From Actinobacteria bacterium OV320 (lineage in GTDB: Bacteria; Actinomycetota; Actinomycetes; Streptomycetales; Streptomycetaceae), in assembly GCA_001298545.1 (NCBI GenBank), contig LJCX01000031.1, forward strand, positions 124,001-188,000: a stretch of DNA of 64,000 bases, given 5' to 3'. The notes beneath the pieces are model-generated. The model was not told the DNA's origin. It worked only from the letters and a program-made list of their open reading frames with translations, and did not search any database. Positions within the stretch are counted from its first letter, which is position 1, and the number at the start of each line of letters is the position of its first letter. A program made the position numbers and the translations under genes. Positions 16,024 through 26,006 of the stretch are shown one piece after another.

Positions 16024-17310
16024 GTGCAGCGGCGGGTACGGCAGTCAGGAACGATCACGGGTGCGGTCGCGGGGGTGTCGGCCCTCGGCATGGCCGCGGT
16101 CCTCACCGGCTGCGGACTCTCCGCAGACTCCGACGACGTCACGCTGAGACTCGTCGCCGCCGACTACGGCGACAGCAGCGCCAACAGTTCGAAGAAGTAC
16201 TGGGACAAGCTCGTCGAGGGTTACGAGAAGGACCACCCCGGCGTCACCGTCGACGTGAGCGTCTACTCCTGGAACGACGTGGACGCCAAGGTCAAGGCCA
16301 TGGTCGACGAGGGCAGGGCCCCCGACATGGCCCAGATCGGCGCGTACGCCGACTACGCGGCCGCCGACCTGCTCTACAAGGTGAGCGACGTGCTCTCCAT
16401 CCCCGTCGAGGCCGACTTCGTGTCCCAGCTCGCCAACGCGGGCGAGGTGCACGGGGTGCGGTACGGCATGCCGTTCGCCTCCTCCACGCGGCTGCTCTTC
16501 TACAACAAGACCCTCTTCGCCAAGGCCGGCCTGACCCCGCCGACCACCTGGGCCGAGCTCGCCGAGGACGCGAAGGCGCTCAAGGACGAGGGCGTGAAGT
16601 ACCCGTACGCGCTGCCCCTCGGATCCGAGGAGGCGCAGGCCGAGACCCTCCAGTGGCTGCTCAGCGGCGGGGGCGGCTACACCCAGACGGTCAGCGCCTA
16701 CAGCATCGACTCCACCGAGAACGTCGAGACCTTCGACTGGCTGAAGGACGACCTGGTCGGCAAGGGCCTCACCGGGCCGGTCGCGCCGGACAAGCTGAAC
16801 CGGGCCGCCGCGTTCACCGCGTTCGCCGCCGGCGACGTGGGCATGCTCAACGGGCACCCCTCGCTGATGAAGGCGGCCGCGAGCAAGGGCGTGAAGTTCG
16901 GCATGGTGCCGATGCCCGGCGTCGCCGGCCCGACCAAGGTCTCCATGGGCGTCGCCGACTGGATGACCGCCTTCAAGCAGAACGGACACGCCGAGCAGGT
17001 CGGCGACTTCCTCGACTACGTCTACAGCGAGAAGAACGTGCTGGACTTCTCCCGCGAGTACGACCTGCTGCCGGTCACCAACTCGGCCTCCCAGGTCATG
17101 GGCGCCGCCAAGGAGGACGCCGACCTCAAGCCGTTCCTCGACCAGCTCCCGCTCTCCGAGACCTACCCCGTCGGACGGACCTCCTGGGCGAAGGTCAGCG
17201 CGGAGATCAAGCAGCGGATCGGCCAGGCCGTGACCGCGAACGGCGACCCGGCCGGCGTACTGGGCGAACTCCAGACCACGGCCACGACGCTGGACGCCGG
17301 CACCGGCTGA
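16024..17310 (+). CDS. sugar ABC transporter substrate-binding lipoprotein
   Basis: The 428-residue protein begins with a lipoprotein signal ending in LTGC (Cys30) and is a family 1 extracellular solute-binding protein. Typical blocks are KYWDKLVEGYEKDHPGVTVDV, MVDEGRAPDMAQIGAYADYAA, LLFYNKTLFAKAGLTPPTTW and the Trp-containing lobe near the end. The permease and ATPase genes are not adjacent, so it must use a transporter encoded elsewhere. GTG 16024 follows GGGAG. It is divergent from nagKA across a region with dre-like sites, suggesting uptake of GlcNAc or chitin-derived sugars under DasR; the substrate is inferred. Confidence 0.88.
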   Translation: MQRRVRQSGTITGAVAGVSALGMAAVLTGCGLSADSDDVTLRLVAADYGDSSANSSKKYWDKLVEGYEKDHPGVTVDVSVYSWNDVDAKVKAMVDEGRAPDMAQIGAYADYAAADLLYKVSDVLSIPVEADFVSQLANAGEVHGVRYGMPFASSTRLLFYNKTLFAKAGLTPPTTWAELAEDAKALKDEGVKYPYALPLGSEEAQAETLQWLLSGGGGYTQTVSAYSIDSTENVETFDWLKDDLVGKGLTGPVAPDKLNRAAAFTAFAAGDVGMLNGHPSLMKAAASKGVKFGMVPMPGVAGPTKVSMGVADWMTAFKQNGHAEQVGDFLDYVYSEKNVLDFSREYDLLPVTNSASQVMGAAKEDADLKPFLDQLPLSETYPVGRTSWAKVSAEIKQRIGQAVTANGDPAGVLGELQTTATTLDAGTG

Positions 17311-17361
17311 CGAGCCGGCCCGCGCCGGGCCGCTGTCGGTGCCGGGCGTTACCGTGCGGAC

Positions 17362-17607
17362 ATGGAGCGGCGAGCGGAAGCGGACGGGCTGGGGGCGGGG
17401 GAGCGGGGCATCCTCGCCCTGGAGCGGCGCGGGTTCCCCGGCCCCGGCGCGAAGGAACGGGCGATACGCGAGGAACTGGACCTGTCCCCGGTCCGCTACT
17501 ACCAACTCCTCAACGCCCTCCTGGACGACCCCCGCGCCCTCGCCCACGACCCGGTCACGGTGAACAGACTGCGCAGGGTGCGGGAGGCGAGGCGGGGGGA
17601 GCGCTAG
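17362..17607 (+). CDS. DUF3263-type small protein
   Basis: The 81-residue basic protein matches the DUF3263 pattern common in actinobacteria: ILALERRGFPGPGAKERAIREELDLSPVRYYQLLNALLDDP, then RRLRE-type helix. It looks like a small helix-turn-helix fold and may bind DNA; no function is established to my knowledge. It sits 51 bases after the sugar-binding protein and 30 bases before otsB. Confidence 0.75.
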   Translation: MERRAEADGLGAGERGILALERRGFPGPGAKERAIREELDLSPVRYYQLLNALLDDPRALAHDPVTVNRLRRVREARRGER

Positions 17608-17637
17608 CCGCGGGCGTGCGTTGGCTATCGTCGGCGT

Positions 17638-18510
17638 ATGGGCACCCACGAGACGCACTCCTCGGAACCCGAACCCCTCTCCCTCCCCGTTCCGGTCACC
17701 CCGGCGGGCCGCGCCGCGCTCGACGCGATCGTCGGCCGGCCGGCCACCACGCTCGTCGCGCTCGACTTCGACGGCACCCTCGCCCCGATCGTCGAGAACC
17801 CCGAGGACGCCCGGGCACACCCCGGCGCCGTCCCCGCGCTCACCGCCCTCGCGCCGAAGATCGCCGCCGTGGCCGTCATCACCGGGCGGCCCGCCGAGGT
17901 CGCCGTACGGCACGGCGGCTTCGCCGGGGCCGCGGGACTGGAGCACCTCGCCGTCCTCGGCCACTACGGCGCCGAACGCTGGGACGCCCGCACCGGCGCG
18001 CTGAGCGCCCCGGCCCCGCACCCGGGAGTGGCCGCCGTCCGCGCCGAACTCCCGCGGGTCCTGGCCGCCGCCGGGGACCTGCCGGGTGTCTCGGTCGAGG
18101 AGAAGGGCGGCCGGGCCGTCGCCGTCCACACCCGCCGCGCCGACGACCCCCGGGCCGCCTTCGAAGCGCTGCGCGCCCCGCTCACCGACCTCGCCGCCCG
18201 GCACGGCCTGATCGTCGAACCCGGCCGGATGGTCCTTGAGCTGCGCCCGCCGGGCATGGACAAGGGCGTCGCCCTGCTGGAACACGTCCGCGAGACCGGC
18301 GCGCGGTCCGTCCTCTACGCCGGTGACGACCTCGGCGACCTGCCCGCCTTCGCCGCCGTGGAGAAGCTCCGCGCGGACGGCGTACCCGGGCTGCTGGTGT
18401 GCAGCGGCAGCACCGAGGTCGGCGAACTCGCGGACCGCGCGGACCTCGTCGTCGACGGGCCCGCCGGCGTCGTAGGGCTGCTGCGGGCACTGGCCGCTCA
18501 GCTCGGCTGA
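17638..18510 (+). CDS. otsB: trehalose-6-phosphate phosphatase
   Basis: The 290-residue HAD-superfamily enzyme has the nucleophile motif ALDFDGTLAP (Asp43, Asp45), VITGRP (motif II), ELRPPGMDKG (motif III Lys) and YAGDDLGD (motif IV metal Asps). It dephosphorylates trehalose-6-phosphate to trehalose. It converges with otsA, which makes the substrate; the two coding ends overlap by 13 bases. Trehalose is a spore and osmotic protectant in Streptomyces. Confidence 0.92.
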   Translation: MGTHETHSSEPEPLSLPVPVTPAGRAALDAIVGRPATTLVALDFDGTLAPIVENPEDARAHPGAVPALTALAPKIAAVAVITGRPAEVAVRHGGFAGAAGLEHLAVLGHYGAERWDARTGALSAPAPHPGVAAVRAELPRVLAAAGDLPGVSVEEKGGRAVAVHTRRADDPRAAFEALRAPLTDLAARHGLIVEPGRMVLELRPPGMDKGVALLEHVRETGARSVLYAGDDLGDLPAFAAVEKLRADGVPGLLVCSGSTEVGELADRADLVVDGPAGVVGLLRALAAQLG

Positions 18511-19910
18511 ATCTCCCGCAGCGCGTTCAGCTGGTCCAGGAACCACTGGGCCGGGGGAAGCGCGGTCGCCGCCGCGGACAGCCGCTTCGTGCGCTCGGCC
18601 CGCTCCTCCGGCTTCATGGTCAGCCCCTCGTGCAGCGCGCGGGCGGTCTCCAGGACGTCGTACGGGTTCACCGTGATCGCGTCCTCGCGCAGCTCCCAGT
18701 AGGCCCCCGCCTCCCGGGACAGGACCAGCGCGCAGCCCTCGTCGGAGACGACCGGGACCTCCTTGGCGACCAGGTTCATGCCGTCGCGGATCGGGTTCAC
18801 CAGGGCCACGTCGGCCAGCCGGTAGGCGGCGAGGGAGCGGGCGAAGTCGTCCTTGAGGTTCAGCAGGACCGGGGTCCAGCCGGGCGTGCCGTAGGCGTCG
18901 TTGATCTCCTCGGACAGCCGCCGCACCTCGGCCATGTAGTCGCGGTAGACGGCGAGGTCCTGGCGGGAGGGGTAGGCGAAGGCCACGTGGACGACCCGTT
19001 CACGCCACTCCGGGTGGTCGTCGAGCAGCTGCCGGTAGGCCAGGAGCCCGCGCACGATGTTCTTGGACAGCTCGGTGCGGTCGACGCGGACGATCGCCTT
19101 GCGGCCCTCGCCGATCTCCGCGCGCAGCGCCGCCATGCGCTCGTCGACGTCCGGCCGGTGCGAGCGCTCGCGCAGGAAGTCGGCGTCGGCGCCCAGACCG
19201 TGCACGCCGATCCGCGTCTTGCCGGGGCCGCCGGCGAACTCCGTACAGCACGCGGTGAACGCGTCCGCCCAGCGCCGGGTGAGGAAGCCCAGGCGGTCCG
19301 CGCCGAGCATGCCCCGCAGCAGCTGCTCGCGGATGTCCGCCGGCAGCAGCGCGAAGTAGTCCACCGGCGCCCACGGGGTGTGCGAGAAGTGTCCGATGCG
19401 CAGGTCGGGCCGCAGCTCACGCAGCATCCCCGGCACCAGACACAGGTGGTAGTCCTGGACGAGGACCGCCGCGCCGTCCGCCGCGTCCTCGGCCAGCGCC
19501 TCCGCGAACGCCCGGTTGTAGGCCTCGTACGACGCCCACTGACGGCGGAACTCCGCGTCGAAGGCGGGCTCCAGCGGCGTCTGGTAGAGCAGGTGGTGGA
19601 CGAACCACAGCACGGAGTTGGCGATGCCGTTGTAGGCGTCCTCGTGCACGTCGGCCGGAACGGCCAGCATGCGCACGCCCTCCTCGCCGACGCCGCGCCG
19701 CACCGCCTCCCGGTCGCCGTCGGAGAGCGCCGAGCACACCCAGAGGGCGCCCGCCTCGGGCCCGATGGCCGACAGGCCGGAGACCAGCCCGCCGCCGCCG
19801 CGTTTCGCGTGCAGCGAGCCGTCCTCGCGCACCTCGTAGGAGACCGGACCGCGGTTGGACGCGACCAGCACCTCGGCGGCCCGGGCGGCAGTGTCGTGCG
19901 TGGAAGCCAT
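18498..19910 (-). CDS. otsA: trehalose-6-phosphate synthase
   Basis: The 470-residue GT20 glycosyltransferase joins glucose from a nucleotide sugar to glucose-6-phosphate. Family blocks are SNRGPVSYEV at the start, LVQDYHLCLVPGMLRE, FSHTPWAPVDYF, RVDRTELSKNIVRGL, and near the end LVNPIRDGMNLVAKE and ALVLSREAGAYWEL. ATG 19910. It converges on otsB rather than forming an operon, so the two enzymes of one pathway have separate promoters and overlapping 3' ends. Confidence 0.92.
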   Translation of the reverse strand: MASTHDTAARAAEVLVASNRGPVSYEVREDGSLHAKRGGGGLVSGLSAIGPEAGALWVCSALSDGDREAVRRGVGEEGVRMLAVPADVHEDAYNGIANSVLWFVHHLLYQTPLEPAFDAEFRRQWASYEAYNRAFAEALAEDAADGAAVLVQDYHLCLVPGMLRELRPDLRIGHFSHTPWAPVDYFALLPADIREQLLRGMLGADRLGFLTRRWADAFTACCTEFAGGPGKTRIGVHGLGADADFLRERSHRPDVDERMAALRAEIGEGRKAIVRVDRTELSKNIVRGLLAYRQLLDDHPEWRERVVHVAFAYPSRQDLAVYRDYMAEVRRLSEEINDAYGTPGWTPVLLNLKDDFARSLAAYRLADVALVNPIRDGMNLVAKEVPVVSDEGCALVLSREAGAYWELREDAITVNPYDVLETARALHEGLTMKPEERAERTKRLSAAATALPPAQWFLDQLNALREIQPS

Positions 19911-20026
19911 ACGCCCAACCTAGCCCGGTCGGGAAACGCTCAAACGTACGGTCGCGCTGCGTGGACGGGCCGTATCCGGCCGTGTCGCCGCGGTCGGCGC
20001 CATGCCGTATACGGCCCGTCCGGCAC

Positions 20027-20971
20027 TCACGCGACCTTGCGGGTCGCGTACTCCGCGATCTCCGCCATCGGCGGCCGTTCCTCGGTGTCCACGGAGTACG
20101 TGCGCGGCTCGAAGCCGTCCGCGCTCCGTTCGAACTGGGTGAGGGACGGGCGGATCAGGTGCCCGCGGGCCAGCCGGAGCTGGGCGGTGCGGTAGATGGC
20201 CGCCGCCATCCGGCCCAGCGCCTGCCCGTCCTGGTGACGGTGCTTGCGCACGCCGATGTCGACCTGGGCGAGGGCGTCCAGACCCACCAGATGCAGGGCG
20301 TCCACCAGCATGCCCAGCTCCACGCCGTAGCCGACGGGGAAGGGCAGCTGCTCCAGCAGGCTGCGACGGGCCGCGTACTCGCCGCCGAGCGGCTGCACGA
20401 ACCCGGCCAGCTGCGGCCAGTGCATGTTGAGCAGCGGGCGGGCCATCAGCTCGGTGACCCTGCCGCCCTGGCCGGCCGCTCCGCCCAGCGGACGGTCGTA
20501 CATGCCCTTGACCAGATCCACCCCGGGGTCGGTGAGCAGCGGGCCGACGATCCCCGAGACGAAGTCCGAGGAGAACTCCCTCAGATCGGCGTCGATGAAA
20601 CAGACGATGTCCCCGGTGGTGACCAGCAGGGAGCGCCACAGGACCTCGCCCTTGCCGGGCACGGCCGGTATCCGCGGCAGGATGTCGTCCCGGTGGACGA
20701 CCCGCGCGCCGGCCGCCGCGGCCACCTCGGACGTACGGTCGGTCGATCCCGAGTCGACGACGACGATCTCGTCGACGAGCGGGACCTGGTGCATGAGGTC
20801 GTGACGGATGACCGCGACGATGTCACCGACCGTCTCCTCCTCGTTCAGCGCGGGCAGGACGACGGACACCGACTGGTTCGTGGCGCGCTTCGCGGCCAGG
20901 ATCCGGTGGAGCGGACGATCGGTCACGGACCAGGAGCGGGTGGCCAGCCAGCGCTCAGTTTCTCGAAGCAC
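20027..20971 (-). CDS. gpgS: glucosyl-3-phosphoglycerate synthase
   Basis: The 314-residue GT-A glycosyltransferase contains VSVVLPALNEEETVGDIV, VVDSGSTDRT, the metal motif DADLREFSSDF and the VKGMYDRPLG block typical of actinobacterial GpgS. It makes glucosyl-3-phosphoglycerate, precursor of glucosylglycerate and related compatible solutes, in the cytosol. The open frame extends further, but GTG 20971 has GAGGAG 9 bases upstream. It is next to the trehalose genes and divergent from thrC. Confidence 0.85.
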   Translation of the reverse strand: MLRETERWLATRSWSVTDRPLHRILAAKRATNQSVSVVLPALNEEETVGDIVAVIRHDLMHQVPLVDEIVVVDSGSTDRTSEVAAAAGARVVHRDDILPRIPAVPGKGEVLWRSLLVTTGDIVCFIDADLREFSSDFVSGIVGPLLTDPGVDLVKGMYDRPLGGAAGQGGRVTELMARPLLNMHWPQLAGFVQPLGGEYAARRSLLEQLPFPVGYGVELGMLVDALHLVGLDALAQVDIGVRKHRHQDGQALGRMAAAIYRTAQLRLARGHLIRPSLTQFERSADGFEPRTYSVDTEERPPMAEIAEYATRKVA

Positions 20972-21142
20972 AGTCTGCGGCTCCTCACTGTCGTGATCAC
21001 ACCGGGTGCACGGGAGGTGACCGTGTGATCCATCTCGCGGTTCGGACGACTCTCTCAACTGTCCTGGCCTTCGGTTACAGTCTTGAACAACGCGGATGAC
21101 CATCGCATGTCCGAGGTCGCCCGCGTTCACAACTTCATACCG

Positions 21143-21304
21143 CTCATCCAGAGGGGCAGAGGGATACGGCCCGATGAAGCCCCGGCAACCCTCCAGCCGG
21201 TCTCGTAACGATCACTGATCCACGTGGTGATCGCTTCGCGAGGCTCCCGGCTCGGGAAGGTGCCAAATCCGTCTCACGGCGAGATGCGTCGTGAGGAAGA
21301 TGAG
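21143..21304 (+). promoter_or_regulatory. SAM-I (S-box) riboswitch of thrC
   Basis: The leader has the conserved S-box series: CAGAGGGGCAGAGGGA (21149 on), then CCCGATGAAGCCCCGGCAACC and further on AAGGTGCCAAATCC. CTCATC at 21143-21148 can pair with GATGAG at 21299-21304 as helix P1, and a 21275-21297 hairpin fits P4. P1 closure would hide the purine-rich GAGGAG before the thrC start, so control at translation is likely. High SAM should lower threonine synthase, leaving homoserine phosphate for methionine. Confidence 0.88.
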
Positions 21305-21324
21305 GAGAAAGGGCCTCGCCTCAC

Positions 21325-22623
21325 ATGGCTGCGCAGACTGTTGCAAGCACCACCGACTCTACGACGTCCTCTGCTGTCGACCTCGGTCCGGCCGCGGCGC
21401 TGACCTGCCGCGAGTGCGGACACCGCGTGCCCCTCGGCCCGGTCTTCGCCTGCGAGGAGTGTTTCGGCCCGCTCGAGATCGCCTACGACTTCTCCTCCTA
21501 CGACACGGAGGAGCTCCGCAAGCGCATCGAGTCGGGGCCCGCGAACATCTGGCGCTACGCGCCGCTGCTGCCCGTCCCCGCGGACGTGGCGGACAAGCCC
21601 AACATCAATCCCGGCTGGACCAAGCTCGTCCAGGCCGACAACCTCGCCCGTGAACTGGGCGTCGACGCCGGCAAGCTCTTCGTCAAGGACGACTCCGGCA
21701 ACCCGACCCACTCCTTCAAGGACCGGGTCGTCGCCCAGGCCATCGAGGCCGCCCGCGCGTTCGGCTTCACCACTCTCTCCTGCTCCTCCACGGGCAACCT
21801 GGCCGGTGCCGTCGGCGCGGCCGCCGCCCGGGCGGGCTTCCGGTCCTGCGTGTTCATCCCGCACGACCTGGAGCAGGGCAAGGTCGTCATGGCCGCGATC
21901 TACGGCGGCGAGCTCGTCGGCATCGAGGGCAACTACGACGACGTCAACCGCTTCTGCTCCGAGCTCATCGGCGACTCGGCGGGCGAGGGCTGGGGCTTCG
22001 TCAACGTCAACCTGCGGCCGTACTACGCCGAGGGCTCCAAGACGCTGGCGTACGAGATCTGCGAGCAGCTCGGCTGGCGGCTGCCGGACCAGCTGGTCGT
22101 GCCGATCGCCTCCGGCTCCCAGCTCACGAAGATCGACAAGGGCCTCCAGGAGCTGATCAAGCTCGGGCTGGTCGAGGACAAGCCGTACAAGATCTTCGGC
22201 GCGCAGGCCGAGGGCTGCTCCCCGGTGTCCGTGGCCTACAAGGCCGGGCACGACGTGGTCCGCCCCCAGAAGCCGAACACCATCGCCAAGTCGCTGGCCA
22301 TCGGCAACCCGGCGGACGGTCCGTACGTCCTCGACATCGCGCGGCGCACCGGCGGCGCGGTGGAGGACGTGAACGACGAGCAGGTCGTCGACGCGATCAA
22401 GCTGCTGGCGCGCACCGAGGGCATCTTCGCGGAGACCGCCGGCGGTGTGACGGTGGGTGTGACGCGCAAGCTGATCGAGAACGGTCTTCTCGACCCGACG
22501 CTCACCACCGTCGTGCTGAACACGGGTGACGGTCTGAAGACGCTGGACGCGGTGGCCGGCAGCGGCCTGACCGCGACCATCCGCCCGACCCTGGAGTCGT
22601 TCCGGGACGCGGGTCTCGGCTGA
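21325..22623 (+). CDS. thrC: threonine synthase
   Basis: The 432-residue pyridoxal-phosphate enzyme converts O-phosphohomoserine to threonine. It has an N-terminal Cys4 zinc-ribbon-like segment (CRECG and CEEC, about 28-48), the cofactor lysine in HSFKDR (Lys132), the phosphate-binding STGNLAGAVG and a C-terminal VVLNTGDGLK block. ATG 21325 lies 20 bases after the riboswitch P1 helix. The gene is the branch-point competitor of methionine synthesis for the same substrate, which explains SAM control. Confidence 0.95.
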   Translation: MAAQTVASTTDSTTSSAVDLGPAAALTCRECGHRVPLGPVFACEECFGPLEIAYDFSSYDTEELRKRIESGPANIWRYAPLLPVPADVADKPNINPGWTKLVQADNLARELGVDAGKLFVKDDSGNPTHSFKDRVVAQAIEAARAFGFTTLSCSSTGNLAGAVGAAAARAGFRSCVFIPHDLEQGKVVMAAIYGGELVGIEGNYDDVNRFCSELIGDSAGEGWGFVNVNLRPYYAEGSKTLAYEICEQLGWRLPDQLVVPIASGSQLTKIDKGLQELIKLGLVEDKPYKIFGAQAEGCSPVSVAYKAGHDVVRPQKPNTIAKSLAIGNPADGPYVLDIARRTGGAVEDVNDEQVVDAIKLLARTEGIFAETAGGVTVGVTRKLIENGLLDPTLTTVVLNTGDGLKTLDAVAGSGLTATIRPTLESFRDAGLG

Positions 22624-22640
22624 GAGATTTGTCGTTCGTC

Positions 22641-22720
22641 TGCGGGCCGTGGGGCTGGTCGCGCCCACGCGGCGGCAGCCGCACGATCCAGACAGCCCCG
22701 CGCCCTTCGGGGCGCTCCGC
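22641..22720. repeat. Streptomyces interspersed repeat between thrC and the MoaD-like gene
   Basis: The segment with GGGGCTGGTCGCGCCCACGC and AGCCCCGCGCCC is, from memory, a long variant of the common intergenic repeat seen inside nagA. The end can fold as a GC hairpin. Its effect on the thrC-moaD transcript is unknown. Confidence 0.6.
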
Positions 22721-22741
22721 CTGACCGGAGGTCGAAAGAGC

Positions 22742-23017
22742 ATGAGCGTCAACGTCCGCATCCCCACCATCCTGCGCACCTACACCGGCGGCCAGGCCGA
22801 GGTGAAGGCCGAGGGGGCGACCCTCGGTGAGGTCATCGCCGACCTGGAGAAGAACCACACCGGCATCGCCGCCCGGGTCCTGGACGACCAGGGCAAGCTG
22901 CGCCGGTTCGTCAACGTGTACGTGAACGACGACGACGTCCGCTTCGAGCAGGGTCTGCAGACGGCGACCCCGGACGGCGCCGGCGTCTCGATCATCCCGG
23001 CCGTCGCAGGTGGCTGA
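22742..23017 (+). CDS. MoaD/ThiS-family sulfur carrier protein
   Basis: The 91-residue ubiquitin-like protein ends in AVAGG; the terminal Gly-Gly is the site of adenylation and thiocarboxylation in sulfur carriers. VNVRIPTILRTYTGG at the start and FVNVYVNDDDVR in the middle fit the fold. It likely donates sulfur in cofactor or amino-acid synthesis; linkage to thrC is consistent with a CysO-type role in sulfur amino-acid metabolism, though no partner is beside it. GGAGGT precedes ATG 22742. Confidence 0.85.
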   Translation: MSVNVRIPTILRTYTGGQAEVKAEGATLGEVIADLEKNHTGIAARVLDDQGKLRRFVNVYVNDDDVRFEQGLQTATPDGAGVSIIPAVAGG

Positions 23018-23470
23018 CCGTAGTTCAGTACCCATCGGTAGTAACCGTCGGTAACAGCGATTACCGAGCGTTCATCGAATTGCCCTCTCCGCGATAGAAG
23101 CGGAGGGGGCAATTCAGTGTGGTTGAGCGCGGTACAGTTGGGGAACCCGGTCCGGATCACCGGATCCGGAGCCTTTGATTTCTGCCCCGCGCCCGACAAG
23201 AAGCAGCCAATGTGTGCGCCTCTTTCGTGGCTTTTGTGGCTTATGCAGGGCCCGACTTGCCCTTAATTCAGGCGAATTCTCGCCACATTCCGGATCCCAT
23301 GCGTCCGGAATTCTCGTCCGACTGACCTGTTGCAGACGGCAGTTGGACAGATACATTCAGCCGCGGTCGACGCGTTCCGGCGCACGCCCCCAAGCCAACC
23401 GGGGGGTGAGGTCTGACCCGGATCCGCGAAGTGTGGATCCGTGCAAGGGCCAGTAATAGGGGAGTTAGGC
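23018..23470. other. intergenic region and long leader of the cold-shock gene
   Basis: No coding gene was seen. A strong terminator occupies 23077-23115. The stretch 23165-23330 is less G+C-rich than its surroundings and unexplained. TTGCAG (23330) and TACATT (23352) with a 16-base spacer form a possible promoter, giving a leader of about 110 bases with small hairpins, as often seen before cold-shock genes. Confidence 0.5.
23077..23115. terminator. perfect hairpin terminator after the MoaD-like gene
   Basis: GAATTGCCCTCTCCGC pairs with GCGGAGGGGGCAATTC around a 7-base loop; only one position is a G-T pair. Confidence 0.85.
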
Positions 23471-23677
23471 ATGGCTCAGGGCACCGTCAAATGGTTCAAC
23501 GCGGAGAAGGGGTACGGCTTCATCGCGGTCGACGGTGGTGCGGATGTTTTCGTCCACTACAGCGCGATTCAGATGGACGGCTACCGCACCCTGGAAGAGG
23601 GTCAGCGGGTCGATTTCGAGATCTCGCAGGGTCAGAAGGGGCCGCAGGCGGACATGGTCCGACTCGCGACCGGCTGA
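23471..23677 (+). CDS. cold-shock protein (CspA family)
   Basis: The 68-residue protein is a single cold-shock domain with both RNA-binding motifs, KGYGFI (about 14-19) and VFVHY (about 26-30). It is an RNA chaperone that loosens secondary structure. GGGAG precedes ATG 23471. It lies upstream of groEL2 and ends in its own terminator. Compare the second, longer cold-shock-domain gene at 59861, which has been split by an integrated element. Confidence 0.92.
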   Translation: MAQGTVKWFNAEKGYGFIAVDGGADVFVHYSAIQMDGYRTLEEGQRVDFEISQGQKGPQADMVRLATG

Positions 23678-23718
23678 AGCACGCGCCGACTGAAAGCGTC
23701 GTTCTTCTGTACAACTGA

Positions 23719-23755
23719 CGAAGGGCTCGCACCCCCACGGGGGGCGAGCCCTTCG
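23719..23755. terminator. hairpin terminator of the cold-shock gene
   Basis: CGAAGGGCTCGC and GCGAGCCCTTCG are perfectly complementary around a 13-base C/G loop. Confidence 0.85.
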
Positions 23756-23834
23756 GTCTGTCCGGGGGCGTCCGCGAGGCGTCGGCGAGGCGTCCGCGAA
23801 GGGTGTCCGGAAGGGCACGGGTCCGGCGGAGGCG

Positions 23835-23861
23835 CTTGCACTCTCATGGGTCGAGTGCTAA
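23835..23861. promoter_or_regulatory. CIRCE element 1 (HrcA operator)
   Basis: CTTGCACTC, nine bases, GAGTGCTAA: the right arm is perfect and the left arm differs from TTAGCACTC at two positions. It overlaps the predicted promoter of groEL2. Confidence 0.8.
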
Positions 23862-23870
23862 TCATTGGCG

Positions 23871-23897
23871 TTAGCACTCTGAAGGTGAGAGTGACAA
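23871..23897. promoter_or_regulatory. CIRCE element 2 (HrcA operator)
   Basis: TTAGCACTC, nine bases, GAGTGACAA: here the left arm is perfect and the right arm differs at two positions. The two perfect arms of elements 1 and 2 face each other with a further nine-base spacer. Confidence 0.8.
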
Positions 23898-24022
23898 CGA
23901 GGACCGGGTCGGTGAGGCCCGCAGGCCAGGTGGGGCAAGGAACCACGAGGCCGGCGAGCCGTCCGTCGCGGGCGCCAGCGCGGTCCGGAGCAATCCACCC
24001 CAGTCCGGGAGGACCACTTCAC

Positions 24023-25645
<1,623 letters not shown>

Positions 25646-25677
25646 TCGACCTCACGGTTGATCGCCTGTCCTACAGG

Positions 25678-25719
25678 CCGAAGGCGGTACTTCCCGGAAA
25701 CGGGGGGTGCCGCCTTCGG
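25678..25719. terminator. hairpin terminator of groEL2
   Basis: CCGAAGGCGG pairs perfectly with CCGCCTTCGG, enclosing a C/G loop; it follows the groEL2 stop by 32 bases. Confidence 0.8.
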
Positions 25720-25754
25720 GCGTTCTCGGGGTGCGCTCAAGAATGTGAGCGACG

Positions 25755-26006
25755 TCAGTTGCTGCGGCCGACCTTCAGCACGTAAACGGTGACAGTGTCG
25801 CCGTCCGGCCGGTAGAGCACGCGCCAGTTGCCTATATGCAGCCTGTAGTAGCCCGAGGTGCCCAAGGCGCTGGCCGCCTCCGGGCGTGGCTCGTCGGCGA
25901 GCGCGCGTACAGCCGCGGCAGTCGCCTTGGCGCCCACGGGGTCGATGGCACGGAGCCGCCGGAACTCGGCCATGGCGTGCTGCTCCCAAACGACCGCGTG
26001 CGTCAT
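25755..26006 (-). CDS. RelE/ParE-family toxin
   Basis: The 83-residue protein has the RelE pattern: HAVVWEQHAMAEFRRL at the start, LADEPRPEAASALGTSGYYRLHIGNWRVLYR with the conserved Arg/Tyr positions, and a closing VTVYVLKVGRSN. RelE-type toxins cut mRNA in the ribosomal A site. Its ATG overlaps the antitoxin stop in ATGA, so expression is coupled. Confidence 0.88.
   Translation of the reverse strand: MTHAVVWEQHAMAEFRRLRAIDPVGAKATAAAVRALADEPRPEAASALGTSGYYRLHIGNWRVLYRPDGDTVTVYVLKVGRSN

Larger units (their letters stand above)
23678..24022. other. intergenic region before groEL2
   Basis: No coding gene was seen in these 345 bases. They hold the cold-shock gene terminator, two CIRCE elements and a leader with GGGAGG before the groEL2 start. 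TTGCAC (23836-23841), a 17-base spacer and TAATCA (23859-23864) form a plausible promoter inside the first CIRCE. Confidence 0.6.

Noticed and set aside
16045..18546. Minus-strand open frame of 833 codons across the sugar-binding lipoprotein, DUF3263 and otsB genes
   Set aside because: Composition is typical of antisense Streptomyces frames, while three recognisable plus-strand genes occupy the same DNA.
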